Source: Haliclona indistincta (lineage: Eukaryota > Porifera > Demospongiae > Haplosclerida > Chalinidae). Taken from it: 64,000 nucleotides of DNA. The notes below the pieces were generated by a model. That model searched no databases. It was not told the DNA's origin and saw only the letters and a program-made list of their open reading frames with translations. This document shows, in pieces, positions 30,550-51,669 of this stretch. Made by a program: the position numbers and the translations under genes. Where the stretch lies: NCBI GenBank assembly GCA_964017065.1, contig OZ024787.1, positions 10,823,989 to 10,887,988 on the forward strand, given 5' to 3'. Numbering within the stretch: the stretch's first letter is position 1; the number at the start of each line of letters is the position of its first letter.

Positions 30550-33500
30550 ATGGGACTTGTAGTCATCACAATTTTTCTGCTTGCAGCAGTAGCACAAGGT
30601 AAGTTGTATTTTAAATATTCCACAATTCCATCAATTTGCAATGCAGTGATTTCAGGATGTGGCAGTGGTTTTATGCAGCTTGATGTGCTCAGGAAAAGAG
30701 CTGAGAAGGTCAGTGGAGGATCAGGAGCTTCTTCTTGGTTGAACAACGAACTGAGGTTGATACCAGACTGGAGCTTCACCTGTAGCGGAACCATCACTAG
30801 CTTTTTGCTCGGAGTAGATGTGAGAACCATCAAGAACAACAGGAATGAGTACCCTGAGATCCAGCTGTGGAGAAGAACCAGCAACAATGCAAACGAATAC
30901 ACAAAAATGAACTCAGAAGAGATCAGGCTTGATTCAGGTAATTTCACTGCAAGTGGAGTAATGCAGTATCAGTTGTCCAATTCTGGTTGGCAATATCAGA
31001 GTGGAGATATATTGGGAATCTATCACCCAACGCATGCTCACTGTGTTGTACGAGTCTTCTACAAAGCTGGTGACCCCACTGCACCTGACACTAGAAGGCT
31101 GAAATCAAGGCCTGACACAACCAATACAGTTGATTTTGACAGCACAAATGCTCTCACTACTATAACTGGGGAATTACCCCTGATTACGCCAGTTTCTCGT
31201 AAGCAAAGAAAATTATTATGTGTGAACAACAATTTTCTCATTTTTTTAGAAACTCAATGCTTGGACAATTTTCTAAGTCAACAAGTTCTTCAGCAAAAGA
31301 TATTGGAAGTTAATATTCCAAATGTACTGAGAAGAGACAAAGAACAAAGAGTATTTCCTTCAATCCACTTTACCTGTAGTGGTCTCCTCACGAAGTGGAT
31401 AGTGGGTGGAAAAGTTGGGGGAAGCATTGGTGCTGAAATTCAGATATGGAGGAAGAATGCTGGTAGTGATAATGACTATACTAAAGTAGGCTTCAGTGTT
31501 CTCGATACAACTGATCCAGACAATGATAATGTATATGAGTACATTCCCAACCCTCCATTGGAGTTCCAGGAGGGAGACATACTGGGAGTGTACCAGCAGA
31601 GCGGTGGAAATCGAATGAGTGTTTACTACCAAGAGACAACAGGACCAGCAAATTATCGTCTGCCTGGCAATATCAACACACAGCCACCAGTATCAGATAG
31701 CTTGCTTGGAGCAACCTTGGTACCAGACGAATATGACTACCCTCTTGTTACAGTAGAGATAATCAGTAAGTATGCATAACAACATTCTGGGAAAATTAGT
31801 GTACTTATGTGGTTTCAACACAGACACTGTAACCACCAGTGGTTTCCATTTATCTACACCACTTCTAACAATATTGCCGTCAACTTCAACTTTGATTATC
31901 AGCAGTACAATTACTGGTACGTACACAGTTTTAGAGCCTATAAAATGAATTTCTCATCCATAGATTCTTTACCAATGGTGACAACAACAACACTACAAGA
32001 CTACATAATAACTACCTCTCAACTGTTGTCACTGCCAGTCAGTACTACGGCTTTACCAATACTAGTGAAAACAACAACTCCAACTGTGTTAGCTACTGTG
32101 GAGGCTGAAACTTCTAATATTATGAGTTAGTAGTGATTTACATTATAGATATTATGCAATTTTTGTTCAATTCACCAGCTGCTACTGAAAGTATTCCAAT
32201 AGCAACATCTGTTCAAATTAGTACTTTTCTATTGGCTACCAGTACACCATCAGCTGATGTGATCTCCCTTGCTCCAACTACTAGTGCAGTAACTACCAGT
32301 ACACCGGCAGCTGATGTGATCTCACTTGCTCCAACCACTAGTGTTGCACTATCAGTAACTACAACTGTCTTACAAGACCATACCACAACTACTGTTGTCA
32401 ATACAAGCCCACTTCACCAAGGTAAAAGAGCCGATACTGTAAATAAAATTAATTGATCCTTCTCTATTTTAGTGATTTCAGAAGTGTTGTCAACAAGTAA
32501 TCCTATTCAAAATTCGATTGCAACAAGCAGCAAAGTAATGATTGAAACTACGACAACTTCTAGTGTAGCAATTGAAAGTGGGTATAGTGAATGTAATACA
32601 ACATATCTTTGCATTAACCAGCAATCATTTCAACTCTGTTAGAGTCTTCTCAAACTGTTAATTCAGTACCATCCACAGCAATAACCACTGCAGCGACTGG
32701 TTCCCTAATTCCTCACATGACTACTGCAATTCCTTTAAAACCAACTACATCAACCGAAATTACAGAAGCTGCAGCAAACACACTTGTCATCACTCAGCCT
32801 ATTCTTACCAGTACTGCATCGGTTAAAACTGCAACTATCTTACAACACGGTTACACTTCAACTACTGCATTTGAAGCAACCACAATAGCCCAAGCTACTT
32901 CACCAAGTAAGCATGCAGACAGTCTGTTATTATTACACTTAATTATATAATATTGAGCTGTATTTGTCTCCACAGCTGTAACTTCAAAGGCAGTTTTAAC
33001 ATCCTCAATTGCTAATCAAAATCCAATGATCACAAGTAGCGACATAGTGACGTCTACCGCTGGATCTACAGGTGAGTCAGCATTCCTTTAATAACATTTT
33101 AGCTACACTCTTTCTTTTTTTAGCAATTATTTTGCCAACTCCACTTGAATCTGTTCAACCAGTCAAATCCACGATCACCCAAACTCCTTTTGACATAACT
33201 CAGCTTGTTCCCACAAGCAGCAGTACTTCCATGGGAGACCCATCTGCTTTACAACAAAGCCTTGCTGTTACAACAGATTTCACCACAACCTCGATACTTC
33301 TAGGTAAACATTCGCAATGCAAAATGTACTTCAAAGTCATTATGTTTTATAATTCTTTCAATTTGTTGTGTCTCCTTCAAGCCACCACAAAGATTATCTT
33401 ACAATCAACAAAAGACACCACAAGAATGCCTCAGAGCATGAGTACCACTTCAACAAAGAGTAAGTGACATTACATAGTCAAGTATGCATGCAATTGCAAT

Positions 33501-34390
33501 TCATTGTGTTTGCAATCCTCAAAGAAATTCTGGAGACCTCACAAGTACTTCAGCCAATCACTACCAGCAACAATCAACCAATGGAAACAGCGACTGTCCG
33601 GATAATTAACACTAGAAGTGTTGAATCTTCAACGCAAAATGTCACTCGAACAAATGATGGTTTAATCATGTCTGCTAGTGGTGAGACAAGCTTTATTTGT
33701 TAATAACCATCACGATCAAGTACAATTGTAGAGATTTTGTCTGCAACTATCGAACACAAACTCACAAGCACGCAAAAGATGACATTTCCCACATCCACAA
33801 ATACACAGCAGAGAACAGCAGGTGTGAATATTAATTTGTTTGTGTCTAAAATAAGACTCTTTTAAACAGAACCACTGGTCAGGAACTCCCTTCTGACACG
33901 AATAGTAGTTGGTACTCCGGACATTGCGCAAGGCCCAGCTACTTTAGACATTCCTTTCCATATTATAATAATTATTGGAGTTACTATTGGAACCACTACA
34001 GTGCTAGCTCTACTAACAGTCTGCATCGCTGTTCTTGTTGTCATGGCAACTCGCAGAGCAAGAAAGAAAAGAGTATATGCAAGCGTCAATGCAACCATGG
34101 AGAAAATGGCTGTCATTGAAAATCCCTTGTACTGCGGTAAATTCATATGATTTTAAAGAAGAGATTAGCATTATAGTATTGTATTAACTAGATCCACAAA
34201 CTGTTGAGGATAGTCTCAAGTGTGGAGTTACCAACCCTGTGCTTCAATCAAAAGTAGAGTTCAATAGTAAGTTAATTAGATTGACGTATTTTATCAATAT
34301 TCACAAAAAGTATCAGGTTCACAACTCGAAGGCAGCTTTGGTGTGGCTAACCCTGTCTTTGAGGTAGATGATGATATCGAAAAAGACTAA
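30550..34390 (+). CDS. Gene H: kinase-less receptor with the same two-repeat ectodomain
   Basis: Sixteen exons, about 1006 residues: 30550-30598, 30647-31198, 31250-31765, 31824-31916, 31964-32125, 32179-32421, 32473-32577, 32622-32906, 32976-33071, 33124-33303, 33382-33459, 33525-33680, 33732-33821, 33870-34136, 34192-34266, 34317-34390. Signal peptide MGLVVITIFLLAAVAQ; D1 ([21 protein letters not shown]), D2 (QRVFPSIHFTCSGLLTKW), then about ten Ser/Thr-rich stalk exons. The span is near residues 899-926 (FHIIIIIGVTIGTTTVLALL). The cytoplasmic tail is about 80 residues with ENPLYC, TNPVLQ and ANPVFE motifs, ending DDDIEKD-stop. All phases close, so this is not an obvious wreck. No kinase exon occurs in the 968 bases before gene I. 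Some stalk splice sites are weak (donor gttagt at 32126). Confidence 0.85.
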
Positions 34391-35357
34391 TAGGTAAGGC
34401 TACGAGGGACATGCACAAATAATTTTTATTAATTACCTGTATGTCTCTTTCCAAACTTGTAGGGTGTTATGCAGAGGAGTTAATGCTGTGTAATAAGAAA
34501 TTTTGACTCTGTATACATACATGCATGTTTGCTTGTCGTTGTATAATCATTTCTTACAAAAAATGTTTAATAATAGAGATGGGATTGTAAATTAAAAGTA
34601 GACGAACAAGACCTTTTAAAGAGGAGAGGTGAACAATAATTATGGGTAAAAAGATGATGAATGACACAACTTTCAATGTTGTTGACTATAAACTAACGAC
34701 CTAAATTTTTATAGTGTAAAGCAAGTATCGTTGCGGTTACTCTTCTTTTTGAAGTATAGTTTCTGCTGCTCTCAGTCAGAATGAAATGCTCGGTAAATAG
34801 CATCTACTCTTTCCAATGTAATTATGAATTTAATCCTACTTTTTTTAGCTTCTCTGAATTCTGTTGAACACAATGAGATTACTATTCCTGATTGATATAC
34901 ATGTAATATTATTTCTGTCTTTAAAGAAGACGCCAATGATGTTCACAGTTTGAAAAACTATAACAATAATTCTAGTGTGCTATTATGCTGTGAGTTGCTT
35001 GAGAAGTAAGCTTCCTAAGTAAACGTTCTGTCAAATTTGAATTTGCTTGTTCTCTTTCAAGACTACAGGGATCAATAATGTCCCACCAGAAACTCCTAAC
35101 CTTCTGCTCAATTACAGGTGTACCAGATGGTGGTAGCCATGGGATAAGCTAGATGTAAACCATGTTTGCTGATAAACATACATGGAGCTGTAGCTAGCTA
35201 GATGTATAGTCATTTATTACAGTCGTAATAATTAGGCAAATTTGAATATTCCGCGAATACAGATTGTTGTTTGCGCATGCGCAAGATTTTTAACTAGCTT
35301 ACATGCACATGTATAGTCCTCGTTCGCTGACGATATTTCAGTTTCGTGTAAGCGAAG
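34391..35357. other. Non-coding gap between genes H and I
   Basis: 967 bases, A+T-rich, several times the usual spacing in this array. I looked for a kinase N-lobe, HRD or DFG remnant and found none. The last part must hold the gene I promoter, but no element is recognisable. Confidence 0.55.
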
Positions 35358-38300
35358 ATGAGCGCGAGTACGCTTATTTTGACACTATTGGTGCTACAAA
35401 TCTGTTTACGAGGTAGGGAGGTAACATCGTACGTTTCACTGCGCTACTAACGTTATACTGCATTTGTGTAGCTACTAGCCTTGCAGACTCGAATCAATGT
35501 ACCAGTGGATTCATGCAGATGAACCTTCTCAAGCGAAGAGCAGAAAAGATTTCTAACGCAGTGAATGCAGTTTCAGAGAACAGTCTTGATAATGATTTGA
35601 GATTGACTGTTGGGCTAAACTTCACTTGCAATGGAAATATTATCGGTCTTCTTTTGGGAGGAGTCGTAAGAAGACCAAATGACACCAGATCGAGATTCCC
35701 CGAGGTGCAAATATGGAGGTCAAGACAGAATATACTTTTGGGTTTCCATTATACTGCAGTAGACAGTAGAACCATTAATCTAGCTGTAGGTGACTTCAGT
35801 CCCGATGGAGTTCTCCTGTATAATCTGACAAACCCATTACCTTTCCGAAGTGGAGATGTGTTAGGAGTATACCAGCCACCACAAAGTACCAGTGTGGTGA
35901 ATTTGTATTACAGAAATGACACTTCAGCACCATTATCGTATGCACGAAAAGTCAACCAAAACATTATAGCGCCACAAGTAGTACCAGACTCTGTGTTAGG
36001 TCAACGCATATTACTGCGTCCAATAACTGGTAAGTTTAAAATACATTGTAGGTAATAATTATTATTATCTGAAATTCTGTTTCTGGCAGATCAATCTGAC
36101 TGCACTAGTCCTGATTTTCGCACTCCAGCAGCACTAAGAGCAGACGTATTGACTGAAAATATTAACAGTGTGGTTGTGAGAGACCAACAGCAGAGGGTGT
36201 TTCCAGACATCGCCTTCACTTGTAATGGCTCTATCACCAAGTGGATAGTGGGAGCTGGAACAGGAGATGGCTCCTCACCACCATCAGAGCTCCAGATATG
36301 GAGGAGGAGTGGATCAGACTACACCAAAGTGGGCTCTACTCAGCTGACAGCACAGTCTCCAACTAGTGATCCCAATGTGTATGAGTATATTCCTTCACCA
36401 CCATTGGGATTCCAAGAGGGAGATATACTGGGAGTGTACCAGAGAGATGATAGCAGTATAGTGCCATATTACCAGAAGTCCACAGGTCCTGAGAATTTGA
36501 GGCACGCTGGTCTTGTGAGCGATGCTCTTGACATTCTCACGGATCCACCACGTGCAGCAGTATATGACTACCCTCTAGTGACAGCTGAAATTGGTAAAAC
36601 AATAATTATTATACAATAACTAAGTTACTAAAACATTTGCCGGCATAATTTAGGGCCTCCTCTTCCAGACGTTGTTTCCACCACATCAGCACTACCAATG
36701 ACTACCAATCCAACAGGTATTTCACACATCGAGGCTATGATTTTAAAAAATTCTTTATGGATTATCACTTGAATTTGCAGGTCTTTTCATCAGCCCGAGT
36801 ACTATTGCAGGTATATGGCCTAAAATAACTACGATATATTGAACTGATTTTTTTCTTGAGTAGCATCTCCATCTTTAAGTCAAGTTCAAAGACCTTTTGT
36901 CACAAAATCAGGTACACAATACATTCATTATAGAAATAAACTGTTCGAATATTTTAATAGCACAATTCATCACGAGCATGACTACTAATGCAATGGCTAC
37001 AAGTATGCTTGTTAACGCAATCACTTCGACTCCTGTTGAAATCAAGACCTCCAGCACAATGGTCTCAGTTACTAACCTACCCAAGAGTCCTACTAGTGAC
37101 AATATTCTCAGTATCATTGCTCCAGTCGTGGTGATAGTGGTACTAGGTGTGGTGTGTGGGATAATTGCAGCTGTTATTGTGGTCACTGTAATACTAAAAC
37201 GCAAGTCGGGCAAGAAACCAACCATGCATGACCAAGAAGACACACTGCAATTCAAAGACTTGGCAAACCCTGTATACACAAGTATGATAAGCAATGTTTT
37301 TATAAGGACTAAGTTACAATACATTTCCCATAAACAGGTGATAGTGCCAGCATTCCATTGGCTTCTGTTGAACCGTCTGATTACTCTGAACTTTCAAGTG
37401 ATAGAATGTATTACACTCCTGGATCTTCAGTTACTGCCTGTGTTCCAAGTAGTTATGTAAGGAAACCAATCAACTTATCAGAAAAATTAGTGTAATTGAA
37501 TTAATTCATTTGCAGGAACAGCCCGTATCAACTTTGAGACCAAAACATGAGTACAAGTGGGGCATAATTGTACCTTCAATGGTAGGATTTTTAGTTAGCA
37601 CATCAGCCTGTTCTACTTATAGCTACTATAGACACAAAGAAGAAAGGTACTGCTGGAAGGGCATTATGAAGCAGATGAAGAAATTTATTCAGCATTGTCA
37701 ACAGCAGCACACAATGATGTACGTTAGTTAAAATGGAAAATTTCTTTCGATTGCATTGCTTAATGATATAGGTTGATAGACAATATCAGGTCCTTCAGTC
37801 GTCATTCTTTGAAGATGCTGTGGTGTACTGGGAACCAAGTAGCGATCGTGCTAGTCTCTATGATCAACTAGCAAAGAAAAAATTTCGAGAAATCATACGA
37901 GATCAAATACGGTATGTCCAAGGTTGTAATGATTTTCATAGTTGCGCTATAATTCATAGAATTGAGAACCGACTCGGTTCAGGACAGTTTGGCAATGTAG
38001 ACAAAGGCATCTGGAACTCACCCAAGGGACCTGTAGGAGTGGCTGTCAAGACATTAAAGGAAGGAGCATCCGAAGAAGAGATGGTTAAGTTTCTACAGGA
38101 GGCAGCCATCATGGGTCAGTTCCATCACCCCAATGTTGTAAAGCTACATGGAGTGGTCACAGTTGGAAATCCTGTGAGTATGAAGTAAAAATATTATTAA
38201 TGAAAAAATTTGAAACTTAAAAAAATTAGACTATGCTTATTTTGGAGTTGATGAATGAAGACCTTCTTAGCTACTTACGATCAAAAAAGCCAATGTGAGC

Positions 38301-39229
38301 CAGTAAAAATATGCAGCTACATTATAAATATAATTATTGCATCAAAATTCTGCAGTCCAGGAGAGCTGGCTCCATCATCACTTCCTGAACAGCTGCTGGG
38401 GTACTGTCGTCAGATTGCCTCAGGAATGGAGTACCTGTCTGAGAAATGTTTTGTACACAGAGACCTTGCTGCCAGGAACATACTGATAAATGATGAGAGA
38501 ACATGCAAGGTATAATTATTATTGCATTCATAACTTGATTCAACAGTCTCAACTTTGTAGATTGGAGATTTTGGATTGTCAAGGGATCTCATGGACAACA
38601 ATTATTACATCTCTCAAGGAGGAAAAGTTCCCGTCAAATGGACCTCTCCAGAGGTAAAAATGCACAATTTTTATCATTACATCAGCATTACATTATGTTT
38701 CAACTAAGGCAATAAACTTCATGAAGTACTCCACAGCCAGTGATGTGTGGAGCTTTGGTGTGCTCATGTATGAGATATGGAGTTTGGGACATAAACCATT
38801 TGAAGGAAAATCTAACTCTGAGGTGCGTACATAATAAGCTAGAAATACCAACAAAATAATATCTATAATTATTGTAATGTTATTATAGAGCGCTCACCTT
38901 GTCATGAGTGGATATCGACTCCCTCCTCCTCCCGGCTGTCCCAGAGCAGTGTACCAGATCATGATTGAGTGCTGGTGAGTTTTGGTTTTTAAAAAGAGCT
39001 GTATACACAACTATAACTTTGGACAAACAATTTTAGGCATTCTGAAGCTTCTCAAAGACCAATATTTGTTAGTCTGGTCTCCAGACTCTCTCAGTCAGAC
39101 AACTTGATATTGCAGTGGACCGACAAAGATAAGACTCACCCTCAGTCCACTATGCTGGGGGCTCCTATGGAGACTGCTATTAACATGCATCATGATCTAC
39201 AGCAACGATACACTAAAAAGCGTACATAG
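35358..39229 (+). CDS. Gene I: diverged two-repeat receptor tyrosine kinase
   Basis: Eighteen exons, about 969 residues: 35358-35412, 35472-36029, 36090-36593, 36654-36716, 36781-36810, 36864-36911, 36961-37281, 37338-37456, 37516-37581, 37632-37718, 37772-37911, 37960-38173, 38230-38294, 38356-38509, 38561-38653, 38709-38822, 38889-38974, 39037-39229. Signal peptide [18 protein letters not shown]1 ([28 protein letters not shown]) and D2 ([23 protein letters not shown]); three tiny stalk exons; TM about residues 467-494; ANPVYTS. The juxtamembrane exons contain [20 protein letters not shown] and the W-E-P...LYDQL...REI segment. Kinase from about residue 664: [43 protein letters not shown]. 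Tail: [26 protein letters not shown] at 39265 is a plausible polyadenylation signal. Confidence 0.9.
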
Positions 39230-39481
39230 AAAGTCACAATCAACAGTAACATCACTACCCTCATAATAAAAACATCAAAATATGTTCTGCATAGACTATT
39301 GATGTATTATTCAGTTTATGAACTATGACATTGAATTATTACTATGCCGTGAACGAGTGCTATGATTCTACTGTACATGTACGCTAGTTTAACGCGAATA
39401 CGGTAGATTGTAGTCGCCATTTTGTTTATCACGTCACACGTTACGTCATCGCGTACCAGCAGCGTGAGGCTATCCACGGCT

Positions 39482-43836
<4,355 letters not shown>

Positions 43837-44082
43837 TCATTGCTGTGGACAGAGTATCATGGAAATCATTTTCAAATTAAGTTTCAAAGAGGCTGAACAT
43901 CTTAGTTCTAGGCTATAGGCAGCAGCATAAAAATTAGTGTAGTTTATCTATACTGTAGTTTGTTTACGTAAATTATCGTGCAATCAACGCCGGTTGCGTC
44001 AACGTTAGCCGTTGGTAGCTGTCTTGTTGCGTTGCATGCTAATCAGCCCCTCCCCCACGCCGAGGTACCTAGGAATAGAGTG

Positions 44083-47303
<3,221 letters not shown>

Positions 47304-47432
47304 TAATGTGACATCATTACGTCGTTATCAGTGTACATTGTCATGTCATGCAGTGGTATTTGCTCAAAAGGCGATTAATTAGCAGCTCCTCCTACGTAGG
47401 CGAGGTTCAGAAGGAGAGCAGTCCCAGAGGCG

Positions 47433-50400
47433 ATGACGGCTAGATTCGTTCTGAGCGTTTTACTGTTGGCAATCGCAGTGCATGTAGCAACAAGCCAGCA
47501 GCTATCCAACGAAGGTAAGGCTATCCTCGACATTGTACTGAGAGCAACAGTCATCTTTCTCGCTGCAGATTGTCTCGAATGCTGGAATGGCTTGTGCCTG
47601 CCAGATGGTACTACTCCAAACTGTGCCTTACCTCAAAACGATGTCGACTGTATCGACTATGGTGGTGTTGGTCTCACAGGACCAATGCTAGAAGGCAATA
47701 TGATGCTGTGTTGCGATGCTGCAGCAGGATACGTAGACACTGTAAACCTCACACAGATGACACTAGACACAGCGAGCCAGAGTAGTTGCAGTTCTCCATA
47801 CAATGAACAGCCCGAGGGAAACTTTGATGAAGACAATTTCGATACTCTGGGACATCTAAGACAATACGTTTTCCCTTCCATTCAGTTTGGCTGCAAAGGC
47901 TGCATCAGCAACATTACCTTCTACACAAGAAGCCAGCAACAAGGAGAATCTACAATATTTAATATTCTATTATGGGGCCATTACAGAAATGTGACTGAAA
48001 ATTCTGAATTGTTTGAACTAAAGCAAAACTACTCTGTAAACATGACAGAATCTTTAACATTCATAGAATGGAATACAGACAGCTATAGCACTACCATCAC
48101 ACTTGGTAGCAAAAGTGTATGCTTCAATCCAGGCTACGTCTTTGGATTATCTGTTTCTGGCACAAGAGAATTCAATTTAGAGGTCTACAGAGAGAAATCT
48201 AGCCCTACAAGCACAGCTGTGTATAGCCGCACTCGATCACCATGCGAATCTCTGGGAACACTGTACTATCCTAATCCAAATCACATCGGTGGGAATGTCC
48301 TAGTTGCTGTGGGTGTGAGAGAAGAAAGAGTGACAGCTTCAAGTATGGTACCTAGTCAAAGCACCAGCTCTATGCCTCAGATAAGTAACATATTAACAGC
48401 CACCACCTCACCATCCAACACCGTTACTACCAGTTCTTTGACAACACCAATGAGCACTAATACACCGATGAGAGATACATTACAGCCTGTCACTCACTCT
48501 CCATCTGGTTCACCAGCACCAACTACAGCAGCAAGTCAAATGAACATCATCTACATTGCCGCAGGATCGGTCGGAGGCATTCTAATCGTAAGTCTTCTTA
48601 TGGCGATTGCAGCGCTTTTCGTGATTCTTCGAAGACAGAATAGCAACAGATTTTCTCCCAAACAAACTGAATTGTCCGAATTTCCAACATCTGTATCATT
48701 TGGTAAGTTCACCAAATAAACCAATGTTTTTTAAATCACTCTTTATCATTGCAGTACCTCAAGAAATTCCACCAAATCATCAATACGACATTCCTGATGT
48801 CCCAGGTTTTGATGAATCAATGCAAGTCAATGACTATGATATTCCCATTGAGCTAAGCAGAGTTGCATTTCAAAATTCTTTCCAGTCTTCTCAAGCTCAC
48901 TTGACGCCAGTTCTTGAAAGACACTCCCGTCCAGAGGATCACTACACCGAAATGTCTTCCCTTGGTTACTCGAGCAGCTATGTTGGTGACACTGAAGACA
49001 CGCCATACTACCAAGTGCCGCGAAATGCTATTAATGTGTACAATTCTCCTCGTGAAGATGGTGACTTGGGCTCAGAGTACGATATGCCTACAGCACTGCA
49101 CGACCATCCTCAGCCGGTTAGCATAATAGATGAATTTAGAAAAAAACTCATACTAATTTCCACAGCCAATCAATTCTGTTTCTAATAAACCACATGTATA
49201 TTTCGATCTTGAAGAGATGCGCAGACCCAAGGTAGTCATGCGTGCTTGGTATTGTACTAATTCTCTATTATTTGTCAATGTAGAAACAAAACAACAACAA
49301 ACGTACATATCAGGTCTTGGATCCAATGGAAATGCAGCCACAGTCTATGGCTGAGCCTATCTACTTTGTTTTAGAGGACGGATTCTATGTACCAGGAACT
49401 GTAAGCATTTAATTTACACTTGTAGAACAACTTGCAAGATTAGTGGATCTTGTTTAGCTACACCTTATACAAACAATAAGCACGATTTCCTACTAGTGGG
49501 AGGCAGCATTGCTCAACCATGCTTGGAAATCTTGCAGTTGTGTAATCCCACATGACCAGTTACCGTACATACTTGCTGTATTGCTGTAATGATTACAATT
49601 GTTTACATAATACTACTCCCATACCGATTTGACTACACCACATTCAAAGCATGCTATACAATTCTGACATAGTATACGACCATATTTGTATTGCATACTC
49701 TAAATGTATCTATGCATAGTCATGCATTCACTGATCTCTCCTTGTTTGTGTACAGGATGAAAGAGAGCTGTTGGCAAGTGGAACTGGTGGTGTACTCAGT
49801 CAGGAGTCCATTATGTCGAACAACACTTCACAGGTACAACTAAATTGGATGATGAAATGCAGATATTTTATCTTTATCGTAGCTTACATAAGCTTGTTTA
49901 CAAAGCCTCGCATTCCTATGTTAGACATGTCTGAGTACACCTTTAATTAGTTTTTACACTACAACAGTGGAATCTCTTGGAAAGGGCACACTCTGAATAT
50001 AGGACACAATAGAATTTACCTCCATATTCAAAGGACGTTTATAGTCCCAACTACATGTTCTCCAACACATTTTTAACCTCTAAAAGAGTCTGATCACAAA
50101 GTGTCCTTTATTAAGAGGTTCCACTGTACTGTGTTCACACCAGACACTTCAGAGCAATATGATTATGACAAAAATATAACAACAAAGCTTAACTTGGCTG
50201 ACATCATGTCTAGTTTAAATAATTATGGTACATGAATAAGCTTAGCATTCAATATACTTTTCTTGTTTTCCTCATTGTGTATAGTTACACGTACATTTCT
50301 CTTGCTAATGTTTTATTGTCTCTGTGCAAACCAAGGGAACCCAATTATTTGAGAATCGACCTACTTTCTGGGAACCAGACGATCAAATCAACAGGATATA

Positions 50401-51630
50401 TGACCAGCTTGCACAGAGCAAGTGTCGTGAAATTCCTAGAGATTTCTTGACGTACGTGTGTAGAAGGGAAAACCATTCGTTGTACATGCTGTTGTTTCCA
50501 TGTAGAATTACATCTGAAATCGGTTCTGGAGAATTCGGCACAGTCAGTAAGGCTACATGGCGGCTACAAAATGGAATAAAAAGAGAGGTAGCTGTGAAGC
50601 AACTGAAAGAAGGAGCTAGCAATGAAGAGAGAGCCAAGTTCTTACAAGAGGGAGCAAGAATGATGCAGTTCTTCCATGCGAATGTAGTCAAGCTTCAAGG
50701 AATGGTCACAATTGGAGACGTTGTAAGTTTATACACCAATTCATGTCATGCCCTCCCTTCCTTAGGGCATAATAACAGTGGGGATTCAATGTTGGGGTTT
50801 CAGCCAACTTGAGACAAGCTTTTCAAAATTTTTTAGAACAAATTCCGACATGTAGTTTTTACTATCTAATGTTGCAATCGCTCATCGACCATCACATAAT
50901 ACGCAATACACGATTTCGAATGGAATAAAAATCTGTCAATCATATGTTTGCTCCTGCATGGGGTTCACTCAGGGCTTCTCCGAATTCCACAAGGGTTATC
51001 CCTATTGGTCAGGGCACAGCTGTACCAGAGACACAGTATAACAATTTATAATGCTCTCTATCAAAACAGGCAATGCTGGTGGTTGAATTAATGCCTAATG
51101 GTGATCTGAAGAACTACTTGAAGAAACGAAGGTACTTGGAATCTATCGATAGTGTCCATACAATAAATATTTTTGATTCTAGAAATGAAGGTGATCCTCC
51201 ATCACCAAGTCAACTGTTAAGATTTGGCAAGGACATCGCTCTGGGTATGCGCCATCTCACAAAGAAAGGCTTCGTACACAGAGACTTGGCAGCGAGGAAC
51301 ATACTATTGAATGAGAGCCTTGTGTGTAAGGTGTGTTACAAATATTAATATTAATGAAGACAATGATATCAATAATTATCATCTGCACTATTTGTAGATT
51401 GGGGATTTTGGAATGGCAAGAGCTAAATCACATGCGTATGATATGACAAAAGTAGAACAAATCCCTCTTAGATGGACAGCCCCTGAGGTTAGATAGCTAG
51501 TTAGATTAAAAATTTAGGGTAACATTCTCTCTCCCTTAATTCCTCCCTCCCGCTCTCTCTCTGTCTCTCTCTCTTTGTCTATCTCTCTCTCTCCCCCTCC
51601 CCCTCTCCCTCTCCCTCTCCATTGCCCTCG

Positions 51631-51669
<39 letters not shown>

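Noticed and set aside
34391..35357. Hidden kinase exons for gene H
   Set aside because: I searched by eye on both strands for GxGx[14 protein letters not shown] and DFG; none was found before the start of gene I.
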